Assembly (NCBI RefSeq): GCF_019511645.1
Contig: NZ_JAEUAX010000001.1
Location: 372,001-436,000 of the forward strand
Direction: 5' to 3'
DNA from: Microbacterium ureisolvens
GTDB taxonomy: Bacteria; Actinomycetota; Actinomycetes; Actinomycetales; Microbacteriaceae
DNA length: 64,000 nt
The translations under genes were made by a program, and so were the position numbers. Numbering within the stretch: the stretch's first letter is position 1; every line of letters begins with the position of its first letter. Below the pieces are notes generated by a model. The model was given only the letters and a program-made list of their open reading frames with translations. It did not search any database and had not been told where the DNA came from. Shown here piece by piece: positions 38,499 to 47,950 of the stretch.

Positions 38499-39307
38499 CC
38501 CCGAAGCCCTATACGCACCGCGATGCGGTGCCGTACCGCCCCCTCGACTGGACCGGCGCGTACCCCCCGGAGTACCCGCGCGGCGCGGTGCCGAACCACG
38601 TGGCGATCGTCATGGACGGCAACGGCCGGTGGGCCAACCGTCGCGGTCTCACCCGCATCGAGGGGCATAAGGCAGGGGAGGCGGCGCTGCTGGACGTCGT
38701 CGCCGGCGCGATCCAGGCGGGGGTGAAGCACCTCTCGGTCTACGCCTTCTCGACCGAGAACTGGTCGCGCTCGCCCGACGAGGTCCGCTTCCTCATGGGG
38801 TACAACCGCGACGTGCTGCACCGGCGTCGCGATCAGCTCAACGAGTGGGGCGTGCGGATCCAGTGGGCCGGCCGAAAACCGCGTCTGTGGGGGAGTGTCA
38901 TCAAGGAACTCCAGTTCGCCGAGCAGCTCACCACCGGCAACGACGTGCTGACGCTGACGATGTGCGTGAACTACGGCGGCCGCATAGAACTCGTCGACGC
39001 GATGCGCTCGATCGCCGATGACGTCGCGGCGGGACGCCTCAAGCCCTCAGCCATATCGGAGAAGCTCATCCAGCGCCGCCTCTATCGGCCCGACATGCCC
39101 GATGTCGACCTGTTCCTGCGTTCGAGCGGCGAGCAGCGCACGTCGAACTTCCTGCTGTGGGAGTCCGCGTACGCGGAGTTCGTGTTCCTCGACACCCTGT
39201 GGCCTGATTTCACACGCGAGGACTTGTGGCAGGGCATCGACACCTACCTCGGGCGCGATCGCCGATTCGGCGGCGCCGTGGACGCCCCCGACTCCTCGAC
39301 GGCCTGA
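38495..39307 (+). CDS. uppS: isoprenyl transferase (undecaprenyl/polyprenyl diphosphate synthase)
   Basis: A 270-residue cis-prenyltransferase making the long-chain lipid carrier for cell-wall synthesis. The catalytic motif is [15 protein letters not shown] (Asp, His-less variant with NRRGL), followed by [23 protein letters not shown] and [25 protein letters not shown]. Length and motifs are complete. Chain length cannot be inferred. GTG 38495 overlaps the recO stop. Confidence 0.94.
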   Translation: MTPKPYTHRDAVPYRPLDWTGAYPPEYPRGAVPNHVAIVMDGNGRWANRRGLTRIEGHKAGEAALLDVVAGAIQAGVKHLSVYAFSTENWSRSPDEVRFLMGYNRDVLHRRRDQLNEWGVRIQWAGRKPRLWGSVIKELQFAEQLTTGNDVLTLTMCVNYGGRIELVDAMRSIADDVAAGRLKPSAISEKLIQRRLYRPDMPDVDLFLRSSGEQRTSNFLLWESAYAEFVFLDTLWPDFTREDLWQGIDTYLGRDRRFGGAVDAPDSSTA

Positions 39308-39399
39308 GCTGCGCCCCGGCGACCGACGGGGTATCCAGCGAGGGTTCGCGCCCTCATCATTGACGTGAGCCGCGCATGCGGCCGGTCAGGAGGCGCGAG

Positions 39400-40173
39400 A
39401 TGGCGCTGTCACGGCCCCGGGTGGGCCTCGCCGGGATTGTGTGCCTCGGGGTCATGCTCGCCATCACGGGGTGCGGGACGACCGTGACCACCCAGGACGC
39501 GGGGCGCGTGACGCCGGCGAGCCCGTCCCCGTCATCTGATCAGACGAACGAGGGCACCCCCGTCGGCGAGGCCGAGGGCGGTGACGACCAGGGGCAGCCG
39601 GACTCCGACGGCGGCGAGGACCCTGCCCAGGACCGCGTCCGCACAGGTCCCGTCGCCCAGTACGGCGGTCCCGCGTACGGCGATCAGGGCACGGCCGAGG
39701 TCCTCGAGGCCGGGCTCTGGTGCAAGACGATCGCGGTGTTCTGGGGCGGTGATCCGGTACCGGAGGGCGTCAGCTTCACGTTCGAGGAGGCCGTGACCGA
39801 CCGGCCGGGTCTGCAGGTGGACGGCGGCGTCTGCGGCACTCGCGGAGCGGATCGCTCGTGCCTGGGCATGGTGGTGAAGGCGAACGAGTCCGGCATCTTC
39901 TGCAGCCTCGTCCTGCGTCCTGCCGCCGACTTCCAGGACGGCACCGCGATCACCTTCCGCGGCACGCTCGAGTGTCCGACCGGGGAGATCTGCGACAAGG
40001 TTGCCGCGCGCGAGGTCGAGCCGGGCCCGCCGATCATCGTCGACGACCCGGAGCCGCCCGTCGAAGAGGAGCAGCCGCAGCAACAGCAGCAGGAAGAGGA
40101 GCAGCCGGGCGAGGAGCAGCCGACCGACTCGCCCGATACCGGCCCGTCGCAGCCCGGGGAGGAGAGCGGGTGA
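39400..40173 (+). CDS. lipoprotein of unknown function with acidic Gln-rich tail
   Basis: A 257-residue protein with a lipoprotein signal (I-T-G-Cys25), a long Ser/Glu/Gln/Asp-rich disordered stretch (about 30-75), a globular part (about 90-205) with six Cys residues that could form disulfides (LWCKTIAVFW, GVCGTRG, SCLGM, FCSL, LECPTGEICDK), and a Pro/Glu/Gln tail with a QQQQQ run. No family recognised. ATG 39400 has GGAGG 6 bp upstream. The stop overlaps the next membrane-protein gene, suggesting a two-protein envelope unit. Confidence 0.75.
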   Translation: MALSRPRVGLAGIVCLGVMLAITGCGTTVTTQDAGRVTPASPSPSSDQTNEGTPVGEAEGGDDQGQPDSDGGEDPAQDRVRTGPVAQYGGPAYGDQGTAEVLEAGLWCKTIAVFWGGDPVPEGVSFTFEEAVTDRPGLQVDGGVCGTRGADRSCLGMVVKANESGIFCSLVLRPAADFQDGTAITFRGTLECPTGEICDKVAAREVEPGPPIIVDDPEPPVEEEQPQQQQQEEEQPGEEQPTDSPDTGPSQPGEESG

Positions 40174-41141
40174 CCGATCGCCCGGCGATCACGCCTTCCG
40201 AGCCGTCGGCGCCCGAGCAGGAGACGCCGCCGCGCGTCGAGCCGCGCCCGATCGAGCCCGGCCTGGGCTTCGAGAAGTGGATGGGCTTCCTCTCCTCGTT
40301 CGTGGCTCCGCTCACGCTGGTCACCGCGCTGCTCTTCTACTTCGGCTACGTCTCGACACGAGAGTTCTTCCGGTACTTCGGGGTCGACGTCGACATCATC
40401 GGCCTGAGCTCGCAGGAGTTCGTGATGCGCAGCCCCGGCGCGCTCTTCATCCCGGTCATGGTGCTCACCCTGCTCGCGGCCGCGGCGATTCTCGGCCATC
40501 GCGCCCTCCGCAAGTGGCTGCTCGCGCAGCAGCGCCGGGCGCAGCGCCGCGTGATCGGCATCCTCGCGTGGACGGGGATCGGTTTCATCCTCGCGGGTCT
40601 CGCTCTGGCGTTCCTCGTGCCGTTCCTCCCGGGCTGGACGTACGGGCAGCTCCTCACCCCGCTGTTCCTCGCGATCGGCGCCGGGCTCGCCGCCTACGCC
40701 TCCGCCACGGTGCGCGCGCTCGACCCCTCGGGCGGCGGGCGCGGCGTCGTCGTGCTGCTCGTGCTCGTGATGATCGCCGGCACGTTCTGGTCGACCGCGA
40801 CCATCGCGCAGTGGTGGGGGCTCGGTCAGGCGCGCTCCTTGGCCGCCGACCTCACGACGCTTCCCGCCGTCGTGCTCGACACGCGCGAGCGGCTCTACCC
40901 GGGCAATGACGACATCACGTTCCAGCAACTCGGGGACGAGGCATCCGTCGGAGATCCTGCGGCCGCGCCGCAGACGTTCGGGTACCGCTACTTCGGCCTT
41001 CGACTGCTGGCACAGGGCGGCGGACGCCTGTACCTCGTGCCCGATTCCTGGTCGCCGGATGCCTCGACCCTGGTCGTGCCGTACGACGACGTCCGGGTGA
41101 GGTTCCGCTTCGTGCCCGACGCCGATCCGCCGGCTCCCTGA
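40170..41141 (+). CDS. polytopic membrane protein of unknown function
   Basis: A 323-residue protein. It has a Pro-rich cytoplasmic N-terminus (1-35), five predicted transmembrane helices between about 40 and 215, and an extracytoplasmic C-terminal domain of about 100 residues (RLYPGNDDITFQQLGDE ... YRYFGLRLLAQGGGRLYLVPDSW). No family recognised. The GTG start overlaps the lipoprotein stop and is preceded by GGGGAGGAG, so the pair is translated together and probably acts together at the membrane. Confidence 0.75.
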   Translation: MTDRPAITPSEPSAPEQETPPRVEPRPIEPGLGFEKWMGFLSSFVAPLTLVTALLFYFGYVSTREFFRYFGVDVDIIGLSSQEFVMRSPGALFIPVMVLTLLAAAAILGHRALRKWLLAQQRRAQRRVIGILAWTGIGFILAGLALAFLVPFLPGWTYGQLLTPLFLAIGAGLAAYASATVRALDPSGGGRGVVVLLVLVMIAGTFWSTATIAQWWGLGQARSLAADLTTLPAVVLDTRERLYPGNDDITFQQLGDEASVGDPAAAPQTFGYRYFGLRLLAQGGGRLYLVPDSWSPDASTLVVPYDDVRVRFRFVPDADPPAP

Positions 41142-41205
41142 GGATCCGCACCACGCCGACGCATTCGGCGGAATAGATGCGCGGACGCGCGCGGTTGACC
41201 TGAGC

Positions 41206-41886
41206 ATGACGGACGCCATCAAGATCGACGTGTGGAGCGACATCGCCTGCCCCTGGTGCTACATCGGCAAGCGGAATCTGGAGAACGGGCTGGCCGCGGC
41301 ATCCGCCGACGACGACGCCCCAGCCGTGGAGGTCACGTACCACTCCTTCGAGCTGTCGCCCGACACGCCCGTCGACTTCGAAGGCGATGAGCTCGACTTC
41401 CTCGCCAAGCACAAGGGCATGCCGCGGGCGCAGGTGCAGCAGATGCTCGAGCGCGTGACCGGCGTCGCCGCCGACGCGGGCCTCGAGTACCGCTTCGACC
41501 TCCTCAAGCACACCAACACCGTGAAGGCCCACGAGCTCCTGCACTTCGCCAAGGAGCAGGGGCGCCAGCTCGAGCTCGCCGAGCGCCTGATGTCCGCGTA
41601 CTTCACCGAGGGGCGCCACCTCGGTCGCGAGGACGAGCTCGTCCACCTCGCGACGGATGCCGGACTCGACGCCGACGCCGCGCGCGAGGCCCTGCAGAGC
41701 GGCCGCTATCTCGACGCAGTGCGCGCCGACCAGGCGCAGGCTGCGGCCTACGGCATCAACGGGGTGCCCTTCTTCGTGGTCGACGGCAAGTACGGCGTGT
41801 CGGGGGCGCAGCCGGCCGAGGCCTTCGCTCAGATCGTGCGGCAGGTGTGGTCCGAGCACCGCGAGCCCGCCGACGTCGACGCCTGA
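41206..41886 (+). CDS. FrnE-like DsbA family oxidoreductase
   Basis: A 226-residue thioredoxin-fold protein of the FrnE/DsbA-like group. It has the CPWC active site in DIACPWCYIGKRNLE, the helical insert, and the cis-Pro loop GINGVPFFVVDGKYGVSGAQP. It lacks a signal peptide, so it acts in the cytoplasm as a disulfide isomerase or glutathione-S-transferase-like protein. Related FrnE proteins contribute to oxidative and metal stress tolerance. The convergent neighbour is glutathione peroxidase. Confidence 0.9.
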   Translation: MTDAIKIDVWSDIACPWCYIGKRNLENGLAAASADDDAPAVEVTYHSFELSPDTPVDFEGDELDFLAKHKGMPRAQVQQMLERVTGVAADAGLEYRFDLLKHTNTVKAHELLHFAKEQGRQLELAERLMSAYFTEGRHLGREDELVHLATDAGLDADAAREALQSGRYLDAVRADQAQAAAYGINGVPFFVVDGKYGVSGAQPAEAFAQIVRQVWSEHREPADVDA

Positions 41887-41898
41887 GCCCTGAACGAG

Positions 41899-41933
41899 AA
41901 CGGGCCGCCGCGAGCAATCGCGGCGGGCCCGTG
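41899..41933. terminator. bidirectional terminator between FrnE-like gene and glutathione peroxidase
   Basis: ACGGGCC-GCCGCGA pairs with TCGCGGCGGGCCCGT (one bulged base) around a short GCAA loop, between convergent stops. Confidence 0.75.
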
Positions 41934-41943
41934 TGTCTGCGGA

Positions 41944-42447
41944 TCAACGGGGCAGGTTCGCCTCGATGACCTCGACGACCGCCGGGTCGTCGGGCTTGAC
42001 GTTCGGCCGGAAGCGATGGATGCCACCTCCCGGCGTCAGCACGAACTTCTCGAAGTTCCAGACGATCGGGCCTTTCTTGCCCTCGGCATCGCGCGACTTC
42101 TTCAGTGCCTTGTAGACCGGGGCCGCTCCAGGGCCGTTCACCTTCACCTTGTCGAAGACCGGGAAGGTGACGCCCCACGTCACGGAGCAGTACTCCAGGA
42201 TCTCGTCCATCGACCCCGGTTCCTGTCCCATGAACTGGTTGCAGGGGAACCCCAGCACCGTGAAGCCGCGGTCGGCGTAGGCACGCTGCAGCTGCTCGAG
42301 CTGCTCGTACTGGGGGGTCAGCCCGCACTTCGAGGCGACGTTGACGATGAGCAGCACGCGGTCGCCGTAGTCCGAGAGGGTGGCGGTGCCGCCGTCGGCG
42401 GTGTGGAAGGGGATCTCGCGCAGGTCGGTGAGCGTGGCCTCGGTCAT
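41944..42447 (-). CDS. glutathione peroxidase family protein
   Basis: A 167-residue thiol peroxidase. The peroxidatic Cys lies in VNVASKCGLTPQY (Cys replacing selenocysteine), and the Gln and Trp of the tetrad are in GFPCNQFMGQEPG and VWNFEKF. Cys-type GPx enzymes usually accept electrons from thioredoxin. The gene is likely leaderless: ATG follows TAGCCT by 6 bp. The GAGGAG in between would also be a ribosome-binding site on a longer RNA. Confidence 0.92.
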   Translation of the reverse strand: MTEATLTDLREIPFHTADGGTATLSDYGDRVLLIVNVASKCGLTPQYEQLEQLQRAYADRGFTVLGFPCNQFMGQEPGSMDEILEYCSVTWGVTFPVFDKVKVNGPGAAPVYKALKKSRDAEGKKGPIVWNFEKFVLTPGGGIHRFRPNVKPDDPAVVEVIEANLPR

Positions 42448-42453
42448 CTCCTC

Positions 42454-42459
42454 AGGCTA
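42454..42459 (-). promoter_or_regulatory. -10 element for a leaderless transcript
   Basis: TAGCCT on the minus strand, 6 bases before ATG 42447. Confidence 0.5.
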
Positions 42460-42522
42460 AGCCCTCTGCACAGAGTGCGGCCGTTCAGCCAAGGGACGGA
42501 TTCCTGTTAGAGAATGGAACGC

Positions 42523-43689
42523 GTGACGACTGCCCTCGCCCCCGCGCCGACGCTGCGCATCGGGCCCATCGAACTCGACGCGCCCGTGGTGCTCGCGCCG
42601 ATGGCGGGCATCACGAACACGGCGTTCCGGCGGCTGTGCCGCGAATACGGCGCCGGTCTGTACGTCAGCGAGATGATCACGACGCGTGCTCTGGTCGAGC
42701 GCAACGCGACGACGATGCGCCTGATCACGCATCACGAGTCCGAGACCCCGCGCTCGATCCAGCTCTACGGGGTCGACCCCGCGACGACCGAGGCCGCGGT
42801 ACGCCTGCTCGTCGAGGAGGATCGCGCCGATCACATCGATCTGAATTTCGGATGCCCCGTTCCCAAGGTGACCCGCAAGGGCGGAGGAGCGGCGCTGCCG
42901 TGGAAGCTCGGTCTGTTCCGCGACATCGTGGAGCGCGCCGCCCGCGCCGCCGGTGACATCCCCCTCACGGTCAAGATGCGCAAGGGCATCGACGCCGACC
43001 ACCTCACCTATCTCGATGCCGGACGCATCGCCGAGGACGCGGGTGTGGCCGCCGTCGCCCTGCACGCGCGTACGGCCTCGGAGTTCTACTCGGGTGAGGC
43101 GGACTGGTCGGCGATCGCCAAGCTCAAAGAAGCGGTCACCGGTGTCCCCGTGCTCGGAAACGGCGACATCTGGTCGGCCGGCGACGCGGTGCGCATGATG
43201 GAAGAGACCGGCTGCGACGGGGTCGTCGTCGGCCGCGGATGCCTCGGGCGTCCGTGGCTGTTCGGCGACCTTGCCCGCGCACTCGGCGGTCCCGGTGCGG
43301 CGCCGGCCGAGCCGGTCGATGCGACCCTCGGCTTCGTGTCGCAGGCGTTCCGCCGCCACGCCGAGCTGCTCGTGGAGTTCTTCGAAGACGAGGACCGCGG
43401 CTGCCGCGACATCCGCAAGCACGTCGCCTGGTACTTCAAGGGCTACCCGGTGGGGGGCGAGCTCCGCGCGAGCCTCGCAACCGCGTCGAGCCTCGCCGAG
43501 ATCGACGACCTGCTCGCGACGCTCGACGCCGATGCGCCCTACCCGGGTGCCGCCGCCGAAGGTCAGCGGGGGCGCGCCGGCACCCCGAAGCGCCCCGCAC
43601 TGCCCGACCGCTGGCTCGAGTCGCGCGAGCTCACTGCCGAGGCCACCACCGCCATCGCCGAAGCGGAACTCGACCACAGTGGCGGGTGA
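42523..43689 (+). CDS. dusB: tRNA-dihydrouridine synthase
   Basis: A 388-residue flavoenzyme reducing uridines in the tRNA D-loop. Motifs are VVLAPMAGITNTAFR, YVSEMITTRALVE, IDLNFGCPVPKVTRKGGGAAL (catalytic Cys), PLTVKMRKGID, VALHARTASEFYSG and GRGCLGRPWLF. The C-terminus is longer than E. coli DusB by about 60 residues, as in actinobacterial members. The start is GTG 42523 or ATG 42514, three codons apart; TAGAGA at 42508 precedes both. It overlaps dgt by 11 bp. Confidence 0.92.
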   Translation: MTTALAPAPTLRIGPIELDAPVVLAPMAGITNTAFRRLCREYGAGLYVSEMITTRALVERNATTMRLITHHESETPRSIQLYGVDPATTEAAVRLLVEEDRADHIDLNFGCPVPKVTRKGGGAALPWKLGLFRDIVERAARAAGDIPLTVKMRKGIDADHLTYLDAGRIAEDAGVAAVALHARTASEFYSGEADWSAIAKLKEAVTGVPVLGNGDIWSAGDAVRMMEETGCDGVVVGRGCLGRPWLFGDLARALGGPGAAPAEPVDATLGFVSQAFRRHAELLVEFFEDEDRGCRDIRKHVAWYFKGYPVGGELRASLATASSLAEIDDLLATLDADAPYPGAAAEGQRGRAGTPKRPALPDRWLESRELTAEATTAIAEAELDHSGG

Positions 43690-45037
43690 CCTCGCCGGCG
43701 CGTCCGATCGCCCGGAGGGCTACGACGACGCCGATGCCGCCCGATTCCACGCCGAGCGCCACCGATCGCAGCGCGACGACTTCGCGCGCGACCGCGCCCG
43801 CGTGCTGCACTCGGCTGCGCTGCGCCGGCTGGCCGCCAAGACGCAGGTGCTGAGCCCCGCGAGCCCGGCCGACTTCGCGCGGAACCGCCTGACGCACTCG
43901 CTCGAAGTCGCCCAGGTCGGTCGCGAACTGGCGACCGCACTCGCCCTCGCCGCCGACGTCGTCGACACCGCCTGTCTCAGTCACGACCTCGGGCACCCGC
44001 CCTTCGGACACAACGGCGAACGAGCCCTGAACGAATGGGCCGAGGACTTCGGCGGCTTCGAAGGCAACGCGCAGACCCTGCGCATCCTCACGCGCCTCGA
44101 GCCGAAGGTGGTCGACGCCGACGGGCGCAGCTTCGGCCTCAACCTGACGCGGGCGAGCCTCGACGCCGCCTGCAAGTACCCGTGGACGGCCGATCACCCT
44201 CTCCCCGACCCCGGCGGTCGCCTCAAGTTCGGCGTCTACCCCGAGGACGAAGAGGTGTTCCGCTGGGTCCGCGCCGGTGCACCTGGGCGCCTGCGCTGCA
44301 TCGAGGCCGAGGTCATGGACCTCTCCGACGACATCGCCTACTCGGTCCACGACTTCGAGGATGCGGTGGTCAACGGGTACCTCGATCCCGCTCGACTGGT
44401 CGACCCCCGCGAGCACGAGTGGCTCCTCACCGCGATCCAGTCCTGGGTGGGGTTCGACTTCGCCCGCGACGAACTCGAGGACGCCCTGTTCCGGCTCACC
44501 CGGATGCCGGAGTGGATCGATTCCTTCGACGGCACCCGCGCGGCGCTGGCGCGCCTCAAGAACCTCACATCCGACCTCATCGGCCGTTTCGCGCGTGCCG
44601 CGACGACGGCGACGCGCGAGGCGTACCCGACCTCGGTGCTGACGCGTTATCGCGGGCATCTCATCGTGCCCCGCATCGTCGAGACCGAGATGGCGGTGCT
44701 CAAAGGCATCATCGGCGCCGCAGTCGTGTCGATCGAAGGACGCAAGGACCTCTACAAGGAGCAGCGTCGCGTCCTCAAGCGTCTCGCGACTGCGCTCTGG
44801 GAGCACCCCGAGTCGCTCGACCCGCTGCACGCGGAGGACTTCGCCGCGGCCGAGACGGATGCCGCGCGCCGCCGTGTCGTCGTCGACCAGGTCGCGAGCC
44901 TCACCGACCAGCTCGCGATCGCGTGGCACGGGTCCCTCGTCGAACCCGTCGACGCAGCATCCGTCGGAGTATGGGCACCGGGCGCACGGCCCATGGACAC
45001 GGCGTCGCGAGCCTTCCGCGCTTCCGGAGCGCGCTGA
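43679..45037 (+). CDS. dgt: deoxyguanosinetriphosphate triphosphohydrolase-like protein
   Basis: A 452-residue HD-domain phosphohydrolase. It has RDRARVLHSAALRRLAAKTQV, NRLTHSLEVAQVGRELA (His), CLSHDLGHPPFGHNGERAL (HD pair) and AEVMDLSDDIAYSVHDFEDAV (distal Asp). Family members hydrolyse dNTPs to deoxynucleosides and triphosphate, controlling pool size. GTG 43679 starts inside the end of dusB, and its stop overlaps dnaG (TGATG). The dgt-dnaG pairing is conserved in actinobacteria. Confidence 0.93.
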   Translation: MAGDLAGASDRPEGYDDADAARFHAERHRSQRDDFARDRARVLHSAALRRLAAKTQVLSPASPADFARNRLTHSLEVAQVGRELATALALAADVVDTACLSHDLGHPPFGHNGERALNEWAEDFGGFEGNAQTLRILTRLEPKVVDADGRSFGLNLTRASLDAACKYPWTADHPLPDPGGRLKFGVYPEDEEVFRWVRAGAPGRLRCIEAEVMDLSDDIAYSVHDFEDAVVNGYLDPARLVDPREHEWLLTAIQSWVGFDFARDELEDALFRLTRMPEWIDSFDGTRAALARLKNLTSDLIGRFARAATTATREAYPTSVLTRYRGHLIVPRIVETEMAVLKGIIGAAVVSIEGRKDLYKEQRRVLKRLATALWEHPESLDPLHAEDFAAAETDAARRRVVVDQVASLTDQLAIAWHGSLVEPVDAASVGVWAPGARPMDTASRAFRASGAR

Positions 45038-46899
45038 TGGCGGGGCGCATCCGCCAGGCGGACGTCGACGAGGTCAAGGCACGCACGAACATCGCCGACA
45101 TCATCGGGGAGCGGGTCGCGCTCAAGTCGGCGGGCGTCGGCTCGATGAAGGGGCTGTGCCCCTTCCACGACGAGCGGAGCCCGAGCTTCAACGTGCGCCC
45201 GCAAGCCGGCTTCTACCACTGCTTCGGCTGCGGCGAGTCGGGCGACGTGTACTCGTTCCTCCGCGCGATGGACCACGTGACGTTCACGGAGGCCGTCGAA
45301 CGGCTGGCCGGCCGCATCGGATACGCCCTGCACTACGAGGACGGCGGCGCCGCCCCCGAGCACACCGGCCGCGCGCGCCTGTACGCCGCGAACGCCGCGG
45401 CGGCGGAGTTCTTCCGTTCCCAGCTCATGACGCCCGAGGCCGACATCGCACGACGCTTCCTCGGTCAGCGCGGATTCGACGCGGGCGCCGCCGCCCACTT
45501 CGGCGTCGGATTCGCGCCCAAGGGCTGGGAGGGCATGACCAAGGCGCTGCGCGCAAAGGGGTTCACCGACGAGGAGCTCTCCTCCGCCGGCCTCGTGTCG
45601 CAGGGGCAGAGAGGCGTCTACGACCGGTTCCGGGGGCGGGTGATCTGGCCGATCCGAGACGTCACGGGGCAGGTGATCGGGTTCGGGGCGCGGAAGCTCT
45701 TCGACGACGACAACGGCCCGAAGTACCTGAACACGCCCGAGACGACGATCTACAAGAAGGCGCAGGTGCTCTACGGGCTCGACCTCGCCAAGCGCGAGGT
45801 CTCGCGCCAGCACCAGGTCGTGGTGGTGGAGGGCTACACCGACGTCATGGCGTGCCACCTCGCCGGCATCACGACCGCGATCGCGACCTGCGGCACGGCC
45901 TTCGGCTCCGACCACATCACGGTGCTCCGGCGCGTGATGGGCGACGACTCGACCGCGGGCGAGGTCGTCTTCACGTTCGACCCCGATGCTGCGGGGCAGA
46001 AGGCAGCGCTGCGCGCCTTCGCCGATGCCAAGCGATTCAACGCGCAGACCTATGTCGCGACCGGTCCGGAAGGGCTCGATCCGTGCGATCTGCGTCTCGC
46101 CCGCGGCGACGGCGCCGTGCGGGCGCTGCTCGAGACGAAGGTGCCGATGGTCGAGTTCGTGCTCGACCAGCGCATCTCGGGCTACGACCTGCGAACCGTC
46201 GAAGGGCGGGTCGGGGCACTGCGGACGGCGGCTCCGGTCGTCGCCGAGCTGCGCGACCCGCTTCTGCAGCCCGAGTACGTGCGCGTGCTCGCCCGACGAC
46301 TCGGCATGGACACCGAGGATGTCCGTCGCGAAGTCGAGCGCGCGGGGCGGAGCAACGGGGGCGGACGACGCGATGCGGCCCCCGGTGCCGCGGAACCGCC
46401 GGAGGCGGCCGATGAGGGAGCTCTGCGCGTCACGCTGGCAACCCTTCCGCGTACGCCCGACGTGGGGATCGAGCGCGATGCTCTGATGGGCGTGCTGCAG
46501 TTCGGCCACCGTATGGATCCGTCGCTCGTCGCACGCGCGCTCGACCTGCCGTTCCGGCATCCGGCTCTCGATGCCGTGCGTATCGCCGTGCGGGACGCTC
46601 CGGGGATGCAGCGCCCCGGTTGGTCGGTGGATGCTGTCGCCGCCGTCCGGGAGCCGTACCGCTCGCTCGCCGCGGAGCTTCTCGCGGCCGACTTCCCGGC
46701 TCTCAGCGACGACGAGGCGGTCTCTTCGGCGAGCGATCTCGCCCGCCGCCTGGTCATTCGCGGGTTCGACCGCGAGAAGGCGGAGCTGCTCGGAGCGATC
46801 CAGCGCGTGCCCGCCGACTCGGAAGAGGGCCGCGCGATCCGGCTGCGCCTGCGGGAGCTCGATGCCAGGCGTCAGGCTCTGGCCGACGAGGGATCCTGA
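45037..46899 (+). CDS. dnaG: DNA primase
   Basis: A 620-residue replicative primase. The N-terminal CHC2 zinc domain has LCPFHDERSPSFNVRP ... FYHCFGCGESGDVYSFL. The TOPRIM core has VVVVEGYTDVMACHLAG and VFTFDPDAAGQKAA, and the C-terminal helicase-interaction domain runs from about 430 to 620. Length and order are normal. ATG 45037 is chosen because the zinc domain starts within 40 residues. The upstream open frame overlaps dgt and is shadow. Confidence 0.96.
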   Translation: MAGRIRQADVDEVKARTNIADIIGERVALKSAGVGSMKGLCPFHDERSPSFNVRPQAGFYHCFGCGESGDVYSFLRAMDHVTFTEAVERLAGRIGYALHYEDGGAAPEHTGRARLYAANAAAAEFFRSQLMTPEADIARRFLGQRGFDAGAAAHFGVGFAPKGWEGMTKALRAKGFTDEELSSAGLVSQGQRGVYDRFRGRVIWPIRDVTGQVIGFGARKLFDDDNGPKYLNTPETTIYKKAQVLYGLDLAKREVSRQHQVVVVEGYTDVMACHLAGITTAIATCGTAFGSDHITVLRRVMGDDSTAGEVVFTFDPDAAGQKAALRAFADAKRFNAQTYVATGPEGLDPCDLRLARGDGAVRALLETKVPMVEFVLDQRISGYDLRTVEGRVGALRTAAPVVAELRDPLLQPEYVRVLARRLGMDTEDVRREVERAGRSNGGGRRDAAPGAAEPPEAADEGALRVTLATLPRTPDVGIERDALMGVLQFGHRMDPSLVARALDLPFRHPALDAVRIAVRDAPGMQRPGWSVDAVAAVREPYRSLAAELLAADFPALSDDEAVSSASDLARRLVIRGFDREKAELLGAIQRVPADSEEGRAIRLRLRELDARRQALADEGS

Positions 46900-46949
46900 T
46901 CGAGTCCCGTCGGCTGGCGTCGCCGCCGGTCGCAGGGCAGGATGAGGGC

Positions 46950-47738
46950 ATGACTCGCCGACGAGACGCTGATGTCGCGATCGACTGCTCCGATCTGTCG
47001 ATCGCGCGTTCGGGCCGCGGGGGTCCTGCGCAGCGGGTCGTCGACGGGGTGTCGTTCCGGTTGCCGCACGGCGGCATCCTCGCGCTGATGGGACCCACAG
47101 GCTCCGGCAAGTCGTCGCTCGCGGCGGTGCTGGCCGGCGCCGAGGAACCCGGCCTCGCCGTCGTCGGGGGCCGCGGCCTCGTCGAGGGCGTCGCGGTGCG
47201 GCGCCCCGGTCGCGCTCATCGCTATCTCACGTACTATGCCGGTTACGTCCCGCAGTCCGCCGGGGCCCGTCTTCCGGCGCGTCTGACCGTCGCCGAGGTG
47301 ATCGGCGAGCCGATCACGAGTCGCGACCGGCGCGTCAGCTCGCGCGCACTCGCGGTGCGGGTGGCGTCACTCCTCGACGAGCTGATGCTGCCGCTGGGGG
47401 CTGCGCCCAAGTACCCCTACGAACTCAGCGCAGGGATGCGTCAACGCGTCGCGCTGGCCCGGGCACTGGTGCTGCAGCCGCGCGTGCTGATCGCCGACGA
47501 GCCCTTCGCCAATATGGACGTCGAGGTGCGCAAGGCGGCACGCGAGGCGGTGCTCCGCCGCCGGCGCGAACTCGACATGGCCGCCCTCGTCGTGACCAAC
47601 GAGCAGGACGTCGTACGCGAGCTCGACGCGGACGTCCTCGTGCTGCGAGCGGGCCACGCGGTCGCCTTCGGACACGGCACCCAGGATCTGCTGTGGACGC
47701 CGGACGGCCAGGCCGATCGACGCGCGGTCGGCTACTGA
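46950..47738 (+). CDS. ABC transporter ATP-binding protein
   Basis: A 262-residue ABC ATPase. Walker A is LMGPTGSGKSSLAAVL, the signature is YELSAGMRQRVALARAL, Walker B is RVLIADEPFANMD, and the switch His is replaced in LVVTNEQDV (Asn instead of His). The sequence resembles oligopeptide/nickel-type ATPases (DppD-like), but no permease or binding protein lies nearby. The switch-position change VTN.Q rather than xTHD/H may reduce ATP turnover. It is followed by tRNA-Asn. Confidence 0.82.
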   Translation: MTRRRDADVAIDCSDLSIARSGRGGPAQRVVDGVSFRLPHGGILALMGPTGSGKSSLAAVLAGAEEPGLAVVGGRGLVEGVAVRRPGRAHRYLTYYAGYVPQSAGARLPARLTVAEVIGEPITSRDRRVSSRALAVRVASLLDELMLPLGAAPKYPYELSAGMRQRVALARALVLQPRVLIADEPFANMDVEVRKAAREAVLRRRRELDMAALVVTNEQDVVRELDADVLVLRAGHAVAFGHGTQDLLWTPDGQADRRAVGY

Positions 47739-47813
47739 CCCGCCCGCGTGGTCATGAGCACGGGTTGAGCTTTGCTAGTATGGACTGGTTGCCCGCACGA
47801 GAGTGCGGAACAT

Positions 47814-47886
47814 TCCTCCATAGCTCAATTGGCAGAGCAATCGGCTGTTAACCGATAGGTTCTTGGTTCGAGTCCAAGTGGGGGAG
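47814..47886 (+). tRNA. tRNA-Asn (GTT)
   Basis: A 73-nt cloverleaf. The acceptor TCCTCCA pairs with TGGGGGA (one T-G wobble), anticodon GTT is at 47847-47849 within loop CTGTTAA, and the T-arm contains GGTTCGAGTCC. The discriminator is G, and CCA is not encoded. Confidence 0.97.
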
Positions 47887-47891
47887 CGAAG

Positions 47892-47919
47892 GCCTCGGGG
47901 CTCCACCCCCGAGGCTTTC
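47892..47919 (+). terminator. terminator after tRNA-Asn
   Basis: A perfect 9-bp stem GCCTCGGGG/CCCCGAGGC with a 6-nt loop, followed by a T-rich run (TTTCTTCG). Confidence 0.85.
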
Positions 47920-47950
47920 TTCGTCTCCGGGACCACACCGAGGAGTGCAC

